DNA of 64,000 nucleotides from Macrobrachium rosenbergii. Taxonomy: Eukaryota > Arthropoda > Malacostraca > Decapoda > Palaemonidae. Under the pieces are notes generated by a model. The model made no database searches. It was not told where the DNA came from and saw only the letters and a program-made list of their open reading frames with translations. A program made the position numbers and the translations under genes. Where the stretch lies: assembly GCF_040412425.1 (NCBI RefSeq), contig NC_089756.1, positions 1,254,998-1,318,997 of the forward strand, read 5' to 3'. Positions 45,043 through 57,700 of the stretch are shown here, piece after piece (the stretch's first letter is position 1; each line of letters starts with the position of its first letter).

Positions 45043-47603
45043 TTAACCCTTAAACGCCAAGCCTCTATTTACAAAAGTGTCTGCCGTATGCCGGCAGGGT
45101 TTGAGAGTTAGCACCGAAGCGGAAAGAAAGTTTTTTTCAAAAAATCACAGCACGCTTAGTTTTTAAGATCAAGATTTCATTTTTGGCTCCTTTATTTCTC
45201 GTTGCCTGAAGTTTAGTATGCAACCATCAGAAATGAAAAAAAAATCATTATCATATATAAATATTTGAATATATGACAGCGCAAAAAAAAAAATTTCATA
45301 TGTAATTGTATACAAATCGCACTGTAGGCAAAACGGTTAAAGCTAATGAGTTTTTTTTCATTGTATTGTACACTAAATTGCGATGATTTTGGTATATAAC
45401 AAATTGTAAAATGATCAAAGGAACACAGAGAAAATATTATCACAAAATGATGCATGAATTCGTAACGTGTGGACATAAAAGAAAGTTTTTTTCAAAAATT
45501 CACCATAAATCGAAATATTGTGGTAGAGACTTCCCGTTTGTTGCAAAATGAAGGTAAATGATTGAATATTACTAGAATGTAAGATTTTAGCTTACAATTG
45601 CATTTTTCAACCATTTCGGTTGAGTCAAAGTTGACCGAAGGTTGAAATTTTGGCACTTATCATGATTTATATGAAAATATTTCAAAACTGATAAAAGCTA
45701 CCACCATGAGTAGTTTTTTTGTTGTATTCTACATGAAATTGCACACATTTTCATATATAAAACTTTATGTAACGACTAATATAAAACGGTGCAAAAATTA
45801 CGACAAAGTGACTAAAGAAATTCTGAGATTTTCAGCAGAGTTAGTGCGTGCGGAGGTAAGGAAAAAGTTTATTTAAAAAATTCACCATAAATCGAAATAT
45901 TGTGCTAGAGGCTTCTCGTTTGTTGCAAAATGAAGGTAAATGATTGAATATTACTAGAATGTAAGAGTTTTAGCTTACAATTGCATTTTTCGACCATTTC
46001 GGTCGAGTTAAAGTTGACCGAAGGTTGAAATTTTGGCACTTACCGTGATTTATATGAAAATATTTCAAAATTGATAAAAGCTACAACCATTTAGTTATTT
46101 TTTTGTTGTATTCTACATGAAATTGCACACATTTTCTTATATAAAACTTTGTGTAACAGCTAATAGAAAACTGTGCAAAAATTACGACAAAGTGACAAGA
46201 ATTTCTGAGATTGTAAGAGCCTGACGCCGTCTCTTCCAAACACGTGTGTGTTCGTCGTCCATCGGAGTGGCGAGACGTTTGGCGTCTTCACAAACAGAAA
46301 CATACACACAGTTTGATACAGAAGATTCGTTGGAACATTATGAGTACATGATTAGAATGCTTGCATGGCAATGCAAGTAGTGGTGATTGTACACACATCA
46401 AGACAACAATGGTTAGGGAGAAACAGACGGAAATATTGTATGGTTGAAATCGCATTCCTTTAGAGAAAAAAAACGAGATGCTCTTGTTGTCTTGTCCACT
46501 CCGATGGACGATGAACACACGAACACGCACGTGTTTGGAAGAGACAGCGTCAGGCTCTTACAAGATTTTCAGCAGAGTTAGAGCGGACGTAAGGAAAAAG
46601 TTTTTTTCAAAAATTCACCATAAATCGAAATATTGTGCTAGAGACTTCTTGTTTGTTGCAAAATGAAGGTAAATGATTGAATATTAATCTGATGTAAGAG
46701 TTTTAGCTTACAATTGCATTTTTCGACCATTTCGGTCGAGTCAAAGTTGACTGAAGGTTGAAATTTTGGCACTTATCATGATTTATATGAAAATATGTCA
46801 AAATTGATAAAAGCTACAACCATGAGTTATTTTTTGTTGTATTCTACATGAAATTGCACACATTTTAATATATAAAGCTTTATGTAACGGCTAATAGAAA
46901 ACAGTGCAAAAATTACGACAAAGTAACTAAAGAATTTCTGAGATTTTCAGCAGAGTTAGCGTGTACGGAGATAAGGAAAAAGTTTTTTTCAAAAATTCAC
47001 CATAAATCGAAATATTGTACTAGAGACTTCTCGTTTGTTGCAAAATGAAGGTAAATGATTGAATATTACTAGAATGTAAGAGTTTTAGCTTACAATTGCA
47101 TTTTTCGACCATTTCGGTCAAGTCAAAGTTGACCGAAGGTTGAAATTTTGGCACTTATCGTGATTTATATGAAAATATGTCAAAATTGGTAAAAGCTACT
47201 ACCATGAATTATTTTTTTGTTGTATTCTACATGAAATTGCGCACATTTTTATATATAAAACTTTATGTAAAGGCTAATAGAAAACTGTGCAAAAATTACG
47301 ACAAAGTGACTAAAGAATTTCTGAGATTTTCAGCAGAGTTAGCTGATGCCTTCTTTTGGGATAAGGAAGAAATTCGCACATGCGCAGCTGGGTCATGCTT
47401 GTAAACAAAACAACAGCGTGATCCGTAAACTCCCAGCATCCCTCAAGGCGCGTGATTTAAAATTTTTCGCTAACGAGGTCTATAAGTATTTTTCCGCGAA
47501 TATTTAAAAAAACCTTTTGTAGTCAACGTATTTTAGTCCACTCGGCACTCGACAGACAACTTTTGTCGACATCAAATACGTCCAGTCGGCGTTAAAGGGT
47601 TAA
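45043..47603 (+). mobile_element. TTAA-flanked element with internal ~380-bp tandem repeats
   Basis: Bounded by TTAA-CCCTTAAACGCC and GGCGTTAAAGGG-TTAA. The interior is made of repeated units with the markers TTCACCATAAATCGAAATAT, GTAAGAGTTTTAGCTTACAA and TTGACCGAAGGTTGAAATTT, at about 45484, 45865, 46600 and 46980. A 351-bp TIR element (46212-46562) lies in the middle. The TTAA flank with CCC-type ends fits the piggyBac superfamily. No transposase is present. Confidence 0.75.
46212..46562. mobile_element. 351-bp TIR element inside the TTAA element
   Basis: Ends TGTAAGAGCC and GGCTCTTACA with about 65-bp imperfect inverted repeats (GTCTCTTCCAAACACGTG at one end, its complement at the other). 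It is flanked by AGAT on both sides (46208-46211 and 46563-46566). Neighbouring monomers show the empty site CTGAGATTTTCAG. Confidence 0.8.
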
Positions 47604-48582
47604 TCAAATTACGTTTTATAAGGTAGGACAATACCAGCCCCCCACCCCCTCCATAGATAATACGGGAAAACTGTAACCAGTAAACACCCCTAGATTACGT
47701 TAGGTTGGTATTTTTAGGTTTGTTTAGTGCCCTATCATCTATTAGCCATTTTTGCATGAAAACCCAAAATGTTTTTCATGCAAAAATGGCTGGCTGGAGT
47801 CTTAAAAAAAATTACCATTCGATTCTGTTAAGTTAGTTTATAGAATTCCTACTAAAATTCAATCTAGGCTAAACCAGTCTTTCTTTACATTGCGCTTTAC
47901 CTTGCTGTTCACAACACCTACCTAAATCCCTTTTTCAGGCTACAGCCTTCTTATGCTATACCTGGGTGTAGGCTATACTTGCAGAGGCCTAACTTAATGT
48001 TACCTTATCGGACAAACCTATGTTTGTTTGCACTCCTGGCGTGGCGTAGGGCTGGTTTTAGTGTGATGAATACAGACTATATTGCAGTCAAAGGTTATCC
48101 TGTTGAATGGAATGGAAAATGAAATTTAGGCTTAAAGACAAGCACTGGAATCCGAAGGATTATTCAGCGCTAGGTATCATCATGTTATCCAGAGGCAAAA
48201 GTCAAACACTTGTTGTAGGGAACTTAGTGTTGAGTTTGCCTGCTTACCATAGTAAGTTCGTACAATAAAACACACAAGATATATCCATGGCAGGCTACTT
48301 CATTATGCCATGCAAGGTTTACGGTCCAATTAACAAATAAAACGACAGAACCACAAGAAAACCTCGTACTCAAATGATGTACAGGAAGGAAGCTCGAGAG
48401 AGAAAGACTCGCTAAGCTAATGTCGGACTACCAGGGTCGACGTCATCACGTCATGATGTCAGATCCCACGGGCCTTGCCTCTTGGTGGTCTCGCAGATAA
48501 CCGCTTCCTCTACTTGCACTGCACTATCACTCTGCACTTTCTCGGAAAACACTTTATCCATAATCATTTTAAGAGAAGCCCC
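47604..48582. other. No gene seen; hairpin and repeat scraps
   Basis: Holds the hairpin at 47744-47791. A segment near 48105-48175 (AAGCACTGGAATCCGAAGGA) looks like an old repeat related to the 3' UTR of the I-like LINE. No coding sequence. Confidence 0.5.
47744..47791. repeat. Perfect 19-bp hairpin
   Basis: AGCCATTTTTGCATGAAAA and its exact reverse complement flank a 10-nt loop (CCCAAAATGT region). Confidence 0.9.
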
Positions 48583-49041
48583 CTAATCAGCAACAGTACT
48601 TACTACTAGATTAAGCTTCTTGTCAAATCTTGACTCAAGACTGGCGATGGTATTAGGATCGGAAGCGTGGGAGCCGGGCAAGGGAGGAGAAGATTGTTCA
48701 ATAGGAAGGCAAGGAGTATGAGAAACAGCAGGAATAGGAGTAGAAGGGAGAGTAACAGGGCTAACCTCTAAACTAGGTTTTGGTGTAGTCTCTAGACTAT
48801 GAGAGCATTCTTCAGCTCTAGAAGCAGCTTTCCTCTTTCTATCTCTCTCAGACTTATCTAAATGAGACTTAAGAACCTTCCACTGTTTATTCTCCCACAT
48901 TTAACACTCTTTACAGGTCTTATCAACATTGCAATCTTGCCCCCTACATTTAGCACAGATTATATGAAGATCATAACAAGCTTTAGTTAGTCTATCCTTG
49001 CAGCCTAACTCACTACAACAGCGAATGCTGGAATTAATCAT
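48583..49041 (-). pseudogene. DIRS-like gag N-terminal fragment
   Basis: From an ATG at 49041 the frame reads MINSSIRCCSELGCKDRL, then a Cys/His cluster (CYDLHIICAKCRGQDCN...CKEC). An in-frame TAA (near 48900) follows, then MWENKQWKVLKSHLDKSERD, Ser/Pro-rich sequence and IASLESRFDKKLNLVVS. The Cys/His head plus a coiled ESxxDK segment parallels DIRS-B gag (MESKLDKLIEL). It ends at 48583 without the rest of gag. Inference: 5' part of a third DIRS lineage. Confidence 0.55.
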
Positions 49042-49375
49042 TCTAAGTAATGTATTGAAAACTAATCAAAACTGCCAAAAATATACTGCCTATAGCCTGA
49101 GCGCAACCAGAACAAAACAGTCGTACTTCACCAAGTACGAATAAACTACGGGAAAATTAAAAAAAGCTGCTGCAAATGGCACATTGTTTACACCACGGAT
49201 GGCAGAAACAAATTGAATCATGGCAGCTAGGTTGTTCCTGTTTTCCCCGATAGTGGGCAGGGCTGTCACCTACATAAAAACAAAAGAAGCGCTACCGCTA
49301 GATTAAAAAAGTTGCCGCATGAGGTAGATATATTAGCTATGTAATTACTTGGTAAGTTACTTATATGAAATTGCA
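49042..49375 (-). repeat. Likely 5' leader and terminal repeat of that DIRS-like element
   Basis: Non-coding. Contains a GCTGCTGCAAATGG region and ends with GTAATTACTTGGTAAG (49341-49356). The same 16-mer or its complement occurs at the ends of other DIRS-related blocks at 52820, 53028 and 62230. Confidence 0.4.
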
Positions 49376-50808
49376 GTATGCTTAGGAATTTGATGGGAAA
49401 GTTAGGGCATCAGAGTGAGCCCCCTAAATGCCAAAGGTGAATGTCAGATTCACTGTTCTTCCTGTAAGTGACTTACCATATGTGCTTGATGTCACGATTG
49501 CCAAAAGAATTAAGTTGACAGTGAGACAAACAAAGTTTGTTGTTACACACATTTAAGCTGTCACCCTTTGTATTGGTGTTCAGTTAACTTCCTTTTTGGA
49601 TCTAGTGGACAGATGTTGTTCACTGTTGCTCTAAGAAAGGCATGAAAGGTTATCCACTTTCTAGAGGTCTATGACCATGGTCAGCAATAGAAACAACCTT
49701 CCATGTTGAGGACACATATGATTCAGATCCTTGCCACAAGCAATGTGAGGTATGGGATGGAGTGAGAATAATATGAACATTGTTCTATAGGACTTTATGT
49801 AGATTATGAAAGTAGGGCACTTAGTCACTAGGCTCTGAAAATTGCAGACCTACATCTGTCCTTTTGTATTTTCCATATCTTGTGATGACTGTTACAGACA
49901 TAGAACAGAGGGTCTTGTAGGGTGCCATAAGGAACACTGGTGACTAGTTAAGTACTAGAATATGTGTACTGCATCATCTGATTCAGTTTAATAAAGGAAC
50001 AGGGTTCTTCTTGATCTTTATTCTGTCTATGCACATAGTAATTTTCTAGAAAGAGCACCCCTTAAGATTTTTTTTGCAGCAATGTAAAAATTGGGGCAAC
50101 ATGCAATTACCAAATACAGTAGGTTAATAATTAATATAAGCCCATGTCCATTGAAAAAGCCTTCAGTAAGTTTAAATTAAGTTTCTGATCATAATATGTT
50201 ATATACAGCATCAAGGAAGTGGAAATTTATGAGCACAGGAAACAAAAGCTAATAGAAATTCATTAGAATATTTTATTGCGTTTAATGAGACGATTGAGTC
50301 AATCACACTTGGAATCAGAATCTCTCAGGGCTTGCCCAAAGGACTTGTTCTGAAGTGGAAAGTGAAAGATGGAGCAAGGTAACATTAAATAGAGTGGACA
50401 GCGAAGTCGAAAGTGACCATAGGGAATGGATGAGAAGTAAAAGGCATTAAATGATGCAGTTGGAGATCAAAGGGACAGTGCAAAACAGCTTAAGTATCAT
50501 CCACAGGGTATCACACCAGTACAGTACACTGAAGGTGGAATCCTCTCACAGGGGAAATTAATTGGAACAAATGGAAAGTAAGCATAAGCTAAGCACATCT
50601 GGAAAAACAGTATTTTCTCTCAAAAGAGGGAGAAAACTTTAAGACCATTCTCTCAAAAGTTTGATGATAAGTTTTAGACCTCTGAATCTGAGCATAGATT
50701 ACAAGATGTTCAACAAATAGCAAATCACCATTTGCACTTTCTTTTCTTGTACTGTACTGACAAGAGATATCTAGGTCATAATCAGAATCATCTACTTTTT
50801 CCTTTCAG
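49376..50808. other. No gene seen; probably ASCC1 intron
   Basis: Ordinary AT-rich sequence with no domain, ending in a polypyrimidine acceptor (TTTTTCCTTTCAG) at 50808. The KH-domain exons expected upstream in ASCC1 were not found here. Confidence 0.5.
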
Positions 50809-50972
50809 AGACAAGTACTTGAAAAGTTTGGTAATGAGAGAGGCGTTGATGGAAGTCTCTTTCAAGATCCTGCAAAGCTACATTTGACCCTTTGCGTTAT
50901 GGTCTTAGCAGATGACAGGGAACGACGACGAGCCATTGAAGTTTTAGATACATGTTCAGAAAATGTGTTGAG
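50809..50972 (+). CDS. ASCC1: ASCC1 exon (2H-phosphoesterase-like domain, first half)
   Basis: Exon flanked by acceptor CCTTTCAG and donor GTGGGT. It encodes RQVLEKFGNERGVDGSLFQD, then PAKLHLTLCVMVLADD and REVL-type helix residues ending at SENVLR. HLTLC is the first HxT motif of the 2H phosphoesterase (AKAP7-like) fold, and the segment lines up with human ASCC1 around KLHLTIGMLVL. ASCC1 is a subunit of the activating signal cointegrator complex, which acts in transcription coactivation, alkylation repair and ribosome quality control. The exon ends with two bases of an Arg codon. It is intact, unlike the surrounding elements. Confidence 0.88.
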
Positions 50973-51159
50973 GTGGGTTTTTTTTTTTTACATCACACTC
51001 TGCTATCAACTGATAGATATTCCTTTGTTTGTGACATGTGCATATTCCTTTCTAGAGTTGTACTCATCAAGACCTTGGTTACTATTTTAACCTTACAATT
51101 TTTACCTAGTTTGGAAGGGTAGCAATATATATAAAAAATATTCATAGTAGCATGAGTCC

Positions 51160-51768
<609 letters not shown>

Positions 51769-51883
51769 TATATATAATAATTCAAAAAGGAATTAAGTTC
51801 AGTGCAGGAATTAAGTTCAGTGCATTCACCACCTGCATCTTTTAAAGTGCAGTAGTGGAGACAAGTAATTTCTCTTATTTCAG

Positions 51884-52050
51884 GAAACATCTGTCTGAGG
51901 AAAAACTGAAAGTGGAGATGAAAGGCATTGAGTATATGAACGATGACCCAAATGAAGTTGATGTTTTGTACGGTCAGGTTCACTCTCTTTCTTGGGGTCT
52001 GTCTTTGCAGACTATTGCCGATTCCCTTGTGGACCAGTTTGTCAATGCAG
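51884..52050 (+). CDS. ASCC1: ASCC1 exon (central)
   Basis: Acceptor TTTCAG, donor GTAAAT. The first base completes the Arg codon of the previous exon, and translation gives KHLSEEKLKVEMKGIEYMND, then DPNEVDVLYGQVHSL, then LQTIADSLVDQFVNA. GIEYMNDDP and VDVLYxxVH are highly conserved in animal ASCC1. It ends with one base of a Gly codon. No stops or shifts. Confidence 0.92.
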
Positions 52051-52205
52051 GTAAATCAGTTGGACCCATACATGAAGCACAAGATCTTGCAAGTTATAAA
52101 TTTATTTCCTTTCAGTAACAGGCAGTCCCTTGCCATCAGTATTATGCTGTACAGCAAGTTTTCTTTCTATTAAAATTCAACTCCGTGTTGCCTCAGTTCA
52201 TAATT

Positions 52206-52275
52206 GTTAAGAACAAATCCTTTTGGCCAGCTCAGTAAGTCTCAAACTTAACTTGATGGTCTGGTTAAGCTTCTA
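52206..52275 (+). repeat. SINE/LINE tail remnant in ASCC1 intron
   Basis: AACAAATCCTTTTGGCCAGCTC...GATGGTCTGGTTAAGCTTCT is a diverged copy of the shared tail of the SINE (44201) and I-like LINE (39221). Confidence 0.5.
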
Positions 52276-52349
52276 ATATAGAGAAAAAGAAGGCCTTGCC
52301 AATAAATTATTTATTTGACAGTGTTGTTGTCTGTGTTCTTTCTGATCAG

Positions 52350-52492
52350 GTGTTGTGAGTCGCCAGCATGAAAGAGTAAAGTTACACGTAACCCTTATGA
52401 ACACACTCTTCCGTCAGGAAAAAGAAGAGGGGATTACGGATAACAGAGTTGGAAAAGAGAGAGAGTCATTTGCTGCAAAACAGATATTAGAG
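52350..52492 (+). CDS. ASCC1: ASCC1 exon (second HxT motif)
   Basis: Acceptor TGATCAG, donor GTATGG. Joined in phase to the previous exon it reads GVVSRQHERVKLHVTLMNTL, then FRQEKEEGITDNRV, then KERESFAAKQILE. HVTLMNTLFR is the second HxT motif of the phosphoesterase fold and KERESFxxxxIL is the conserved ASCC1 stretch following it. It ends in phase 0. The last exons (with the HISQR-type segment) were not found before DIRS-B; they may lie beyond the element or outside the window. Confidence 0.92.
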
Positions 52493-52794
52493 GTATGGCC
52501 AGGAGCAATATCGGATCTGTCATTGATATTTAGGAGCGGATACGGAGTAGGAAGACGGGGGTAGATGTAAGAAATCCTAACCTCTCTTAGAATGCCGTGT
52601 CCTGACTAAACAGACCTTACCTTACTAATCTCAGTTAGGGCACCGTGTCCTGACCTGGCCGGGGGTGCTTCACTCCTGCTGGACCCCCCATAAAACACTG
52701 AATATCCCAGTCTCCCTATTCTGCATACTACCCAAAATTTACAATAAATCCAAAGGAAAGTTAATATGTTATTTTCATGATAAAATTACTTTTT
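52493..52794. other. No feature seen; probable ASCC1 intron
   Basis: After the donor at 52493 no further exon was recognised. Contains a duplicated GxGCCGTGTCCTGAC motif near 52595 and 52640. Confidence 0.5.
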
Positions 52795-53057
52795 AAAATA
52801 AAATAAAGTTTTATATATACTTACCAAGTAATTACAAAGCTATAAGTTTCAACTCATCGTCAGCTAGAATTTTGAATTTCACAGTAGTGCTACTTTTTGT
52901 TTTGGCTAGGCGACTAAACCCCCCCCCCACTTTTGGGGTAAGAGAGGAACCAGCTCAGCAAAGAGCTCAATATGTTTACTGTATGCCTTCCTGTCCATGC
53001 GAGGGAAGGAGGGAGGGCTCTGATCACGTAATTACTTGTTAAGTATGTGTAAAACTT
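52795..53057. repeat. Short inverted-repeat unit next to DIRS-B
   Basis: AATAAAGTTTTATATATACT and the following TACCAAGTAATTAC at 52801-52835 are inverted at 53028-53060 (GTAATTACTTGTTAAGTATG...). The ~260-bp unit has no gene and includes a run of ten C near 52920. It resembles a non-autonomous terminal-repeat pair of another DIRS lineage. Confidence 0.55.
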
Positions 53058-53381
53058 TATTTTTTAGTTAAAGGGAGCTGCAAGAGCCTCATGCAGTTAC
53101 GTCTGCCTTAGGCAGCGCCCTGGCTAAATCCCTTATCAGAGAACTTATAGCACAGGGTTGGCACGTATTCATTCCGGTTAACGGAAGCTTGTCACTATTG
53201 TGATAGGATATCAGGTCTCGGGGGGTCTGCACTTTGACCCCCTATCCGCCGCATTGATGAATCAATTCATGGCTAAATATCTCCACTGGTTACACCTTTC
53301 CATTTGCGCTTCCATGGCTAGTTCGAATGAATTGGGTCAAAATGCGACTACGCATCTACTGCGCATGTTGCCAACCCAATG
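53058..53381 (+). repeat. DIRS-B left inverted terminal repeat
   Basis: From TTTTTTAGTTAAAGGGAGCT to GTTGCCAACCCAATG. The reverse complement of nearly all of it is at 61840-62160. Confidence 0.9.
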
Positions 53382-54780
53382 TTTTTCTAGCCACGCTTTT
53401 TGGTGTGTGTGGTAAAATCTTTTCCGGCGTAATTTGAAGGATTATCACCTTTATTTAGCATGGAGTCTTCATCTCAGTCAACGGGGAATAAGATAAGTAC
53501 CTGCCCTACCGCAATCACAAAATGTAGTCCTGCTTAACTAATATTTTCATATATTTTTTAGTGTCCGAAATGATGGCTCAGGAGCGTCATACCGCTACCC
53601 GTATTTAGGCTAGGATTCTGCCTTAATTAAAGCGAAAAGCATAGGTTAGGGTAGGATTTTTAGATTCAGCATGTCAAAAAACCCTAGCGTGAACTGCTAA
53701 ACATGCTTGGAAAGTTTATATAAACCTGCTTGTTATGAAATTATCGATAGCCCGAACGCTAGTGCTAGCACTAAAGTTAGGCTAACCTTTGCTACTTTTA
53801 GGTTTACCGAAGCGGATGATAGCCGCTTTCGGTACTTGAGGTAATTCCTTTTAGTGTTGTTTGTGTGACTTGACTATGTTTTGGACATTTTGATAGAGTT
53901 TTTCATGTAAAACCTCCGATTTATATCCCATTGTCAGTGTGGAAAAGTGATGCGGGCTTCTGGAACATTCTAGAAGGTTCCATCGAAGCTCTGTCGAAGC
54001 CTTCAACTCAGAATCGTTTTGTAACGAAAATCGCATATGATACACTGGCTCCCAGTCAAGTTACCAGATACCTCAAGTCGAATTATTTCGAAATAGTAGC
54101 TTTTCTCATGACGAATTGATTCGAAATAGTAACTTTTTTATGTCGAATTGATTCGAAATAGGAGCTCTTTTATGTCGAATAGTGTAATATAGAAATGAGT
54201 TATGAACTCAAATAAAGATATGTCATTCTATTAGCTGTAAGGTTGTTGCCATGCACCAATGAAGTCGTGAGTATCGATTCTTGCCAACGTTATTCGTCTG
54301 GGGCGATCGATGTCCTATATTGGATATACATAGATCCCCCAGTCTAGGCTATGCCTACATGGTAGCACATATTCTTGGTGTATGATACCCTCGACTCGAA
54401 TGGCATGGATTTACCTGTTGCTCTGTCATAGAACTGACATAATCCCAATACTATTCGACTTCCTTGTTCGTGATCATAGATCGCCCTTCAGTTGTAGCTC
54501 TCCCCCAGTGAGTAACTCCCCTTTTTTTCCCCTGTGCCTAGCGCCCATTGGAGACGAGCCTTGAACAGGGATGTCGACTGGGCATGAATCCAGCCATTCA
54601 AGATAGTAGAATGAATGTCACCTCATTCGAGAATATAAAAAGAGATGGTAGAATGAATGTCACCTCATTCGAGAATATAAAAACTATATGCTCATTTTTT
54701 CTCATGATGTAATGGCTTATATAACATAGTTCCTAAAACATTTTAGGGGTGTTTCATAGTATTATTTTCTTTTATAGGCG
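53382..54780 (+). other. DIRS-B leader, possible first exon and intron
   Basis: An ATG at 53461 gives a short MESSSQSTGNK frame that stops matching anything at ATAAGTACC (53494). An acceptor-like TTTCTTTTATAG precedes gag at 54781. A 34-bp unit (TAGAATGAATGTCACCTCAT...) is duplicated at 54606 and 54649. A TCGAATTGATTCGAAATAG motif repeats near 54110-54180. Confidence 0.45.
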
Positions 54781-57700
54781 TTGCCAAATAAGTGCGCTAA
54801 TGCCGCCTGTAAGAAACGGATAGACTCCATCAAGACTCAGCATGAGTTTTGTCGGGGGTGTGCTACTGGAGTCCGGAAGGGTGTGACATATGTACTGAGT
54901 GGCTGTCATGGGCTCGTACGGGCGATCACACTGTTTCTGGCTCTATGGCAAATATTAATATACAACATTTAAGATCATAGGTAAGAGGCTTCTCCAAAAT
55001 CGGCCCAAAAGGTCCTCTTGGCTATTTGCCAGACAAAGGTGTAAGAGATTTTCTCTTCCCCACGGCCAGAATTCAGTCGATCAGGGTTATGAGAACTCAC
55101 CTGATGATGTCGTGGTGGATCCTAATGCATCCACTGTGGTGCCCCCTTCATACCAGGGGATGAAATCGATTTGGGAGAATCTGAAAATCTGGATGATGAG
55201 GGGGATCTATCTGATGCTGAGCCTCGACCTCCAATAGATCAACTGCTTCCTGGCAGCATCCCTAGTAAATCGACTCCTATGGACATCGCTGAGGATAATG
55301 TTTCAGTCCGCACAACTGCTTCTACTAAGAGAAAGTTTGCGGCACAAGAAGCTAGGATGTCTGCAATGGAATCAAAGCTGGACAAGTTGATAGAACTAGT
55401 ACTTGCAAAATCTTTGGATACAGGGGCTCAGGGACAGACTCTGGAGCAAGCACAAGTGTCAGATCCACCCATTAATATAGATGATTTCCCAGATTTGAGA
55501 ATGGTGGAGGACGAGCCAGAGCAGTTTAATCCCTGGGTGGTGGCATCACGGCTAGCTAGAGCGGTGGATGGCATCTTCTATGATAGTGATGTATGCACCC
55601 CTCTAACTAGGTTAGAGTTTGCAAAACCTTTTGTCCACTTCAAAGGTAGTAAGTTTCGATTTCGATGCCAAACACCTAAGACTCTGGCTGTGGTACCGGA
55701 GGAAACCATGATTTTTACCCAGGATCAGGCGAAGGGCTTCCTTTCTAACATCTGCCAGGACCTGGGAGGTAGTGCTCTGGGCACCCAGGTTCTTGCTAGG
55801 AACCTTCCTGCCTGGAAAGTACCAGTTGGTGAGAAGTTCCCATCTATCACCAATAAACTGTTCAAATCTTTGGAAAAGAACTGGGTAGAGTCAGCCGCCC
55901 ATGGGACGAAGTTCTCTGTAAAGGAACTCCAGGACTTTGGAACAGTTCTGCCAGATCCCATGGATGATCTAACAAAACCATTAGCAGGCTTCACAGAGGT
56001 GATGAAGAAAGGCAAATTTCTAGCAAACCATGCCCGTTCATGCTTTTTTGCGGACACTCCTTACCTTGCCGACACCCTGTGTGTTCAGGAGTTCGATCTG
56101 AGGAAACTATTAACCCTCTAACGCCAAGCCTCTACTTACAAAAACGTCTCCCGTATGCCGGCGGCGTTTGGGAGTTAGCGCCGAAGCGGAAAAAAAGTGT
56201 TTTTTTCAAAAAATCACAGCACTCTTAGTTTTTAAGATTAAGAGTTCATTTTTGGCTCCTTTTTTGTCATTGCCTGAAGTTTAGTATGCAACCATCAGAA
56301 ATGAAAAAAATATATTATCATATATAAATATTGAAATATATGACAGCACAAAAAAAATGTTCATATATAATTTTATACAAATCGTGCTGTGAGCAAAACG
56401 GTTAAAGCTAACGGGTTATTGTTGTTTTCTTTGTATTGTACACTAAATTGCAATGATTTTGGTATATAAGAAATTGTAAAACGATCAAAGCAACACAGAG
56501 AAAATATTATCACAAAATGATGCATGAATTCGTAACGCTCGGACGTAAAAAAAAGTTTTTTTCAAAAATTCACCATAAATCGAAATATTGTGCTAGAGAC
56601 TTCCCGTTTGTTGAAAAATGAAGCTAATTGATTGAATATTACTAGACTGTAAGTGTTTTAGTTTACAATTGCAGTTTTCGACCATTTCGGTCGAGTTAAA
56701 GTTGACCAAAAGTCAAATTTTTTCTATTTATTGTGATTTATATGAAAATATTTCAAAACTGATAAAAGCTACAACCATGAGTTATTTTCTGTTGTATTCT
56801 ACATGAAATTGCGCACATTTTCATATATAAAAGTTTATGTAACGACTAATATAAAACGGTGCAAACATTACGACAACGTTACTAAAGAATTTCCGAGATG
56901 TTCGGCCGAGTTACCGCGCAGACGTAAGGAAAATGTTTTTTTCAAAAATTCACCATAAATCGAAATATTGTGCTAGAGACTTCCAATTTATTGCAAAATG
57001 AAGGTAAATGATTGAATATTACTAAAATGTAAGAGTTTTAGCTTACAATTGCGTTTATCGACCATTTCGGTCGAGTTACAGTTGACCGAAGGTTGAAATT
57101 TTGGCAGTTATCATGATTTATATGAAAATATTTCAAAACTGATAAAAGCTACAACCATGAGTTATTTTCTGTTGTATTCTACATGAAATTGCGCACATTT
57201 CCATGTATAAAACTTTATGTAATGACTAACATAAAACGGTGCAAACATTACGACAAAGTGACGAAAGAATTTCTGGCGCTGACGGAAGGAAAAACTTTTT
57301 TTTTCAAAAATTCACCATAAATAGAAATATTGTGCTAGAGACTTCCAATTTGTTGGAAAATGAAGGTAAATGATTGAATATTACTAGAATGTAAGATTTT
57401 TAGCTTACAATTGCTTTTTTTTACCATTTCGGTCGAGTCAAAGTTGACCGAAGGTTGAAATTTTGGCAGTTATCGTGATTTATATGAAAATATTTCCAAA
57501 CTGATAAAAGCTACAACCATGGATTGTATTTTTCTGTATTTTACATGAAATTGTGCACATTTTCATATATAAAACTTTATGTAACGGCTAATATAAAACA
57601 GTGCAAAAATTACGACAAAATGACAAAAGAATTTCTGAAATTTTCGGCCGAGTTACCGCGCAGACGTAAGGAAAAAGTTTTTTTCAAAAATTCACCATAA

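Noticed and set aside
45213..45476. Small membrane-like protein
   Set aside because: Lies in the left part of a TTAA element that recurs at 56280-56520 with frame-breaking differences.
45484..47000. CRISPR-like array
   Set aside because: Repeats are ~380 bp tandem monomers without short spacers, in a eukaryotic transposon.
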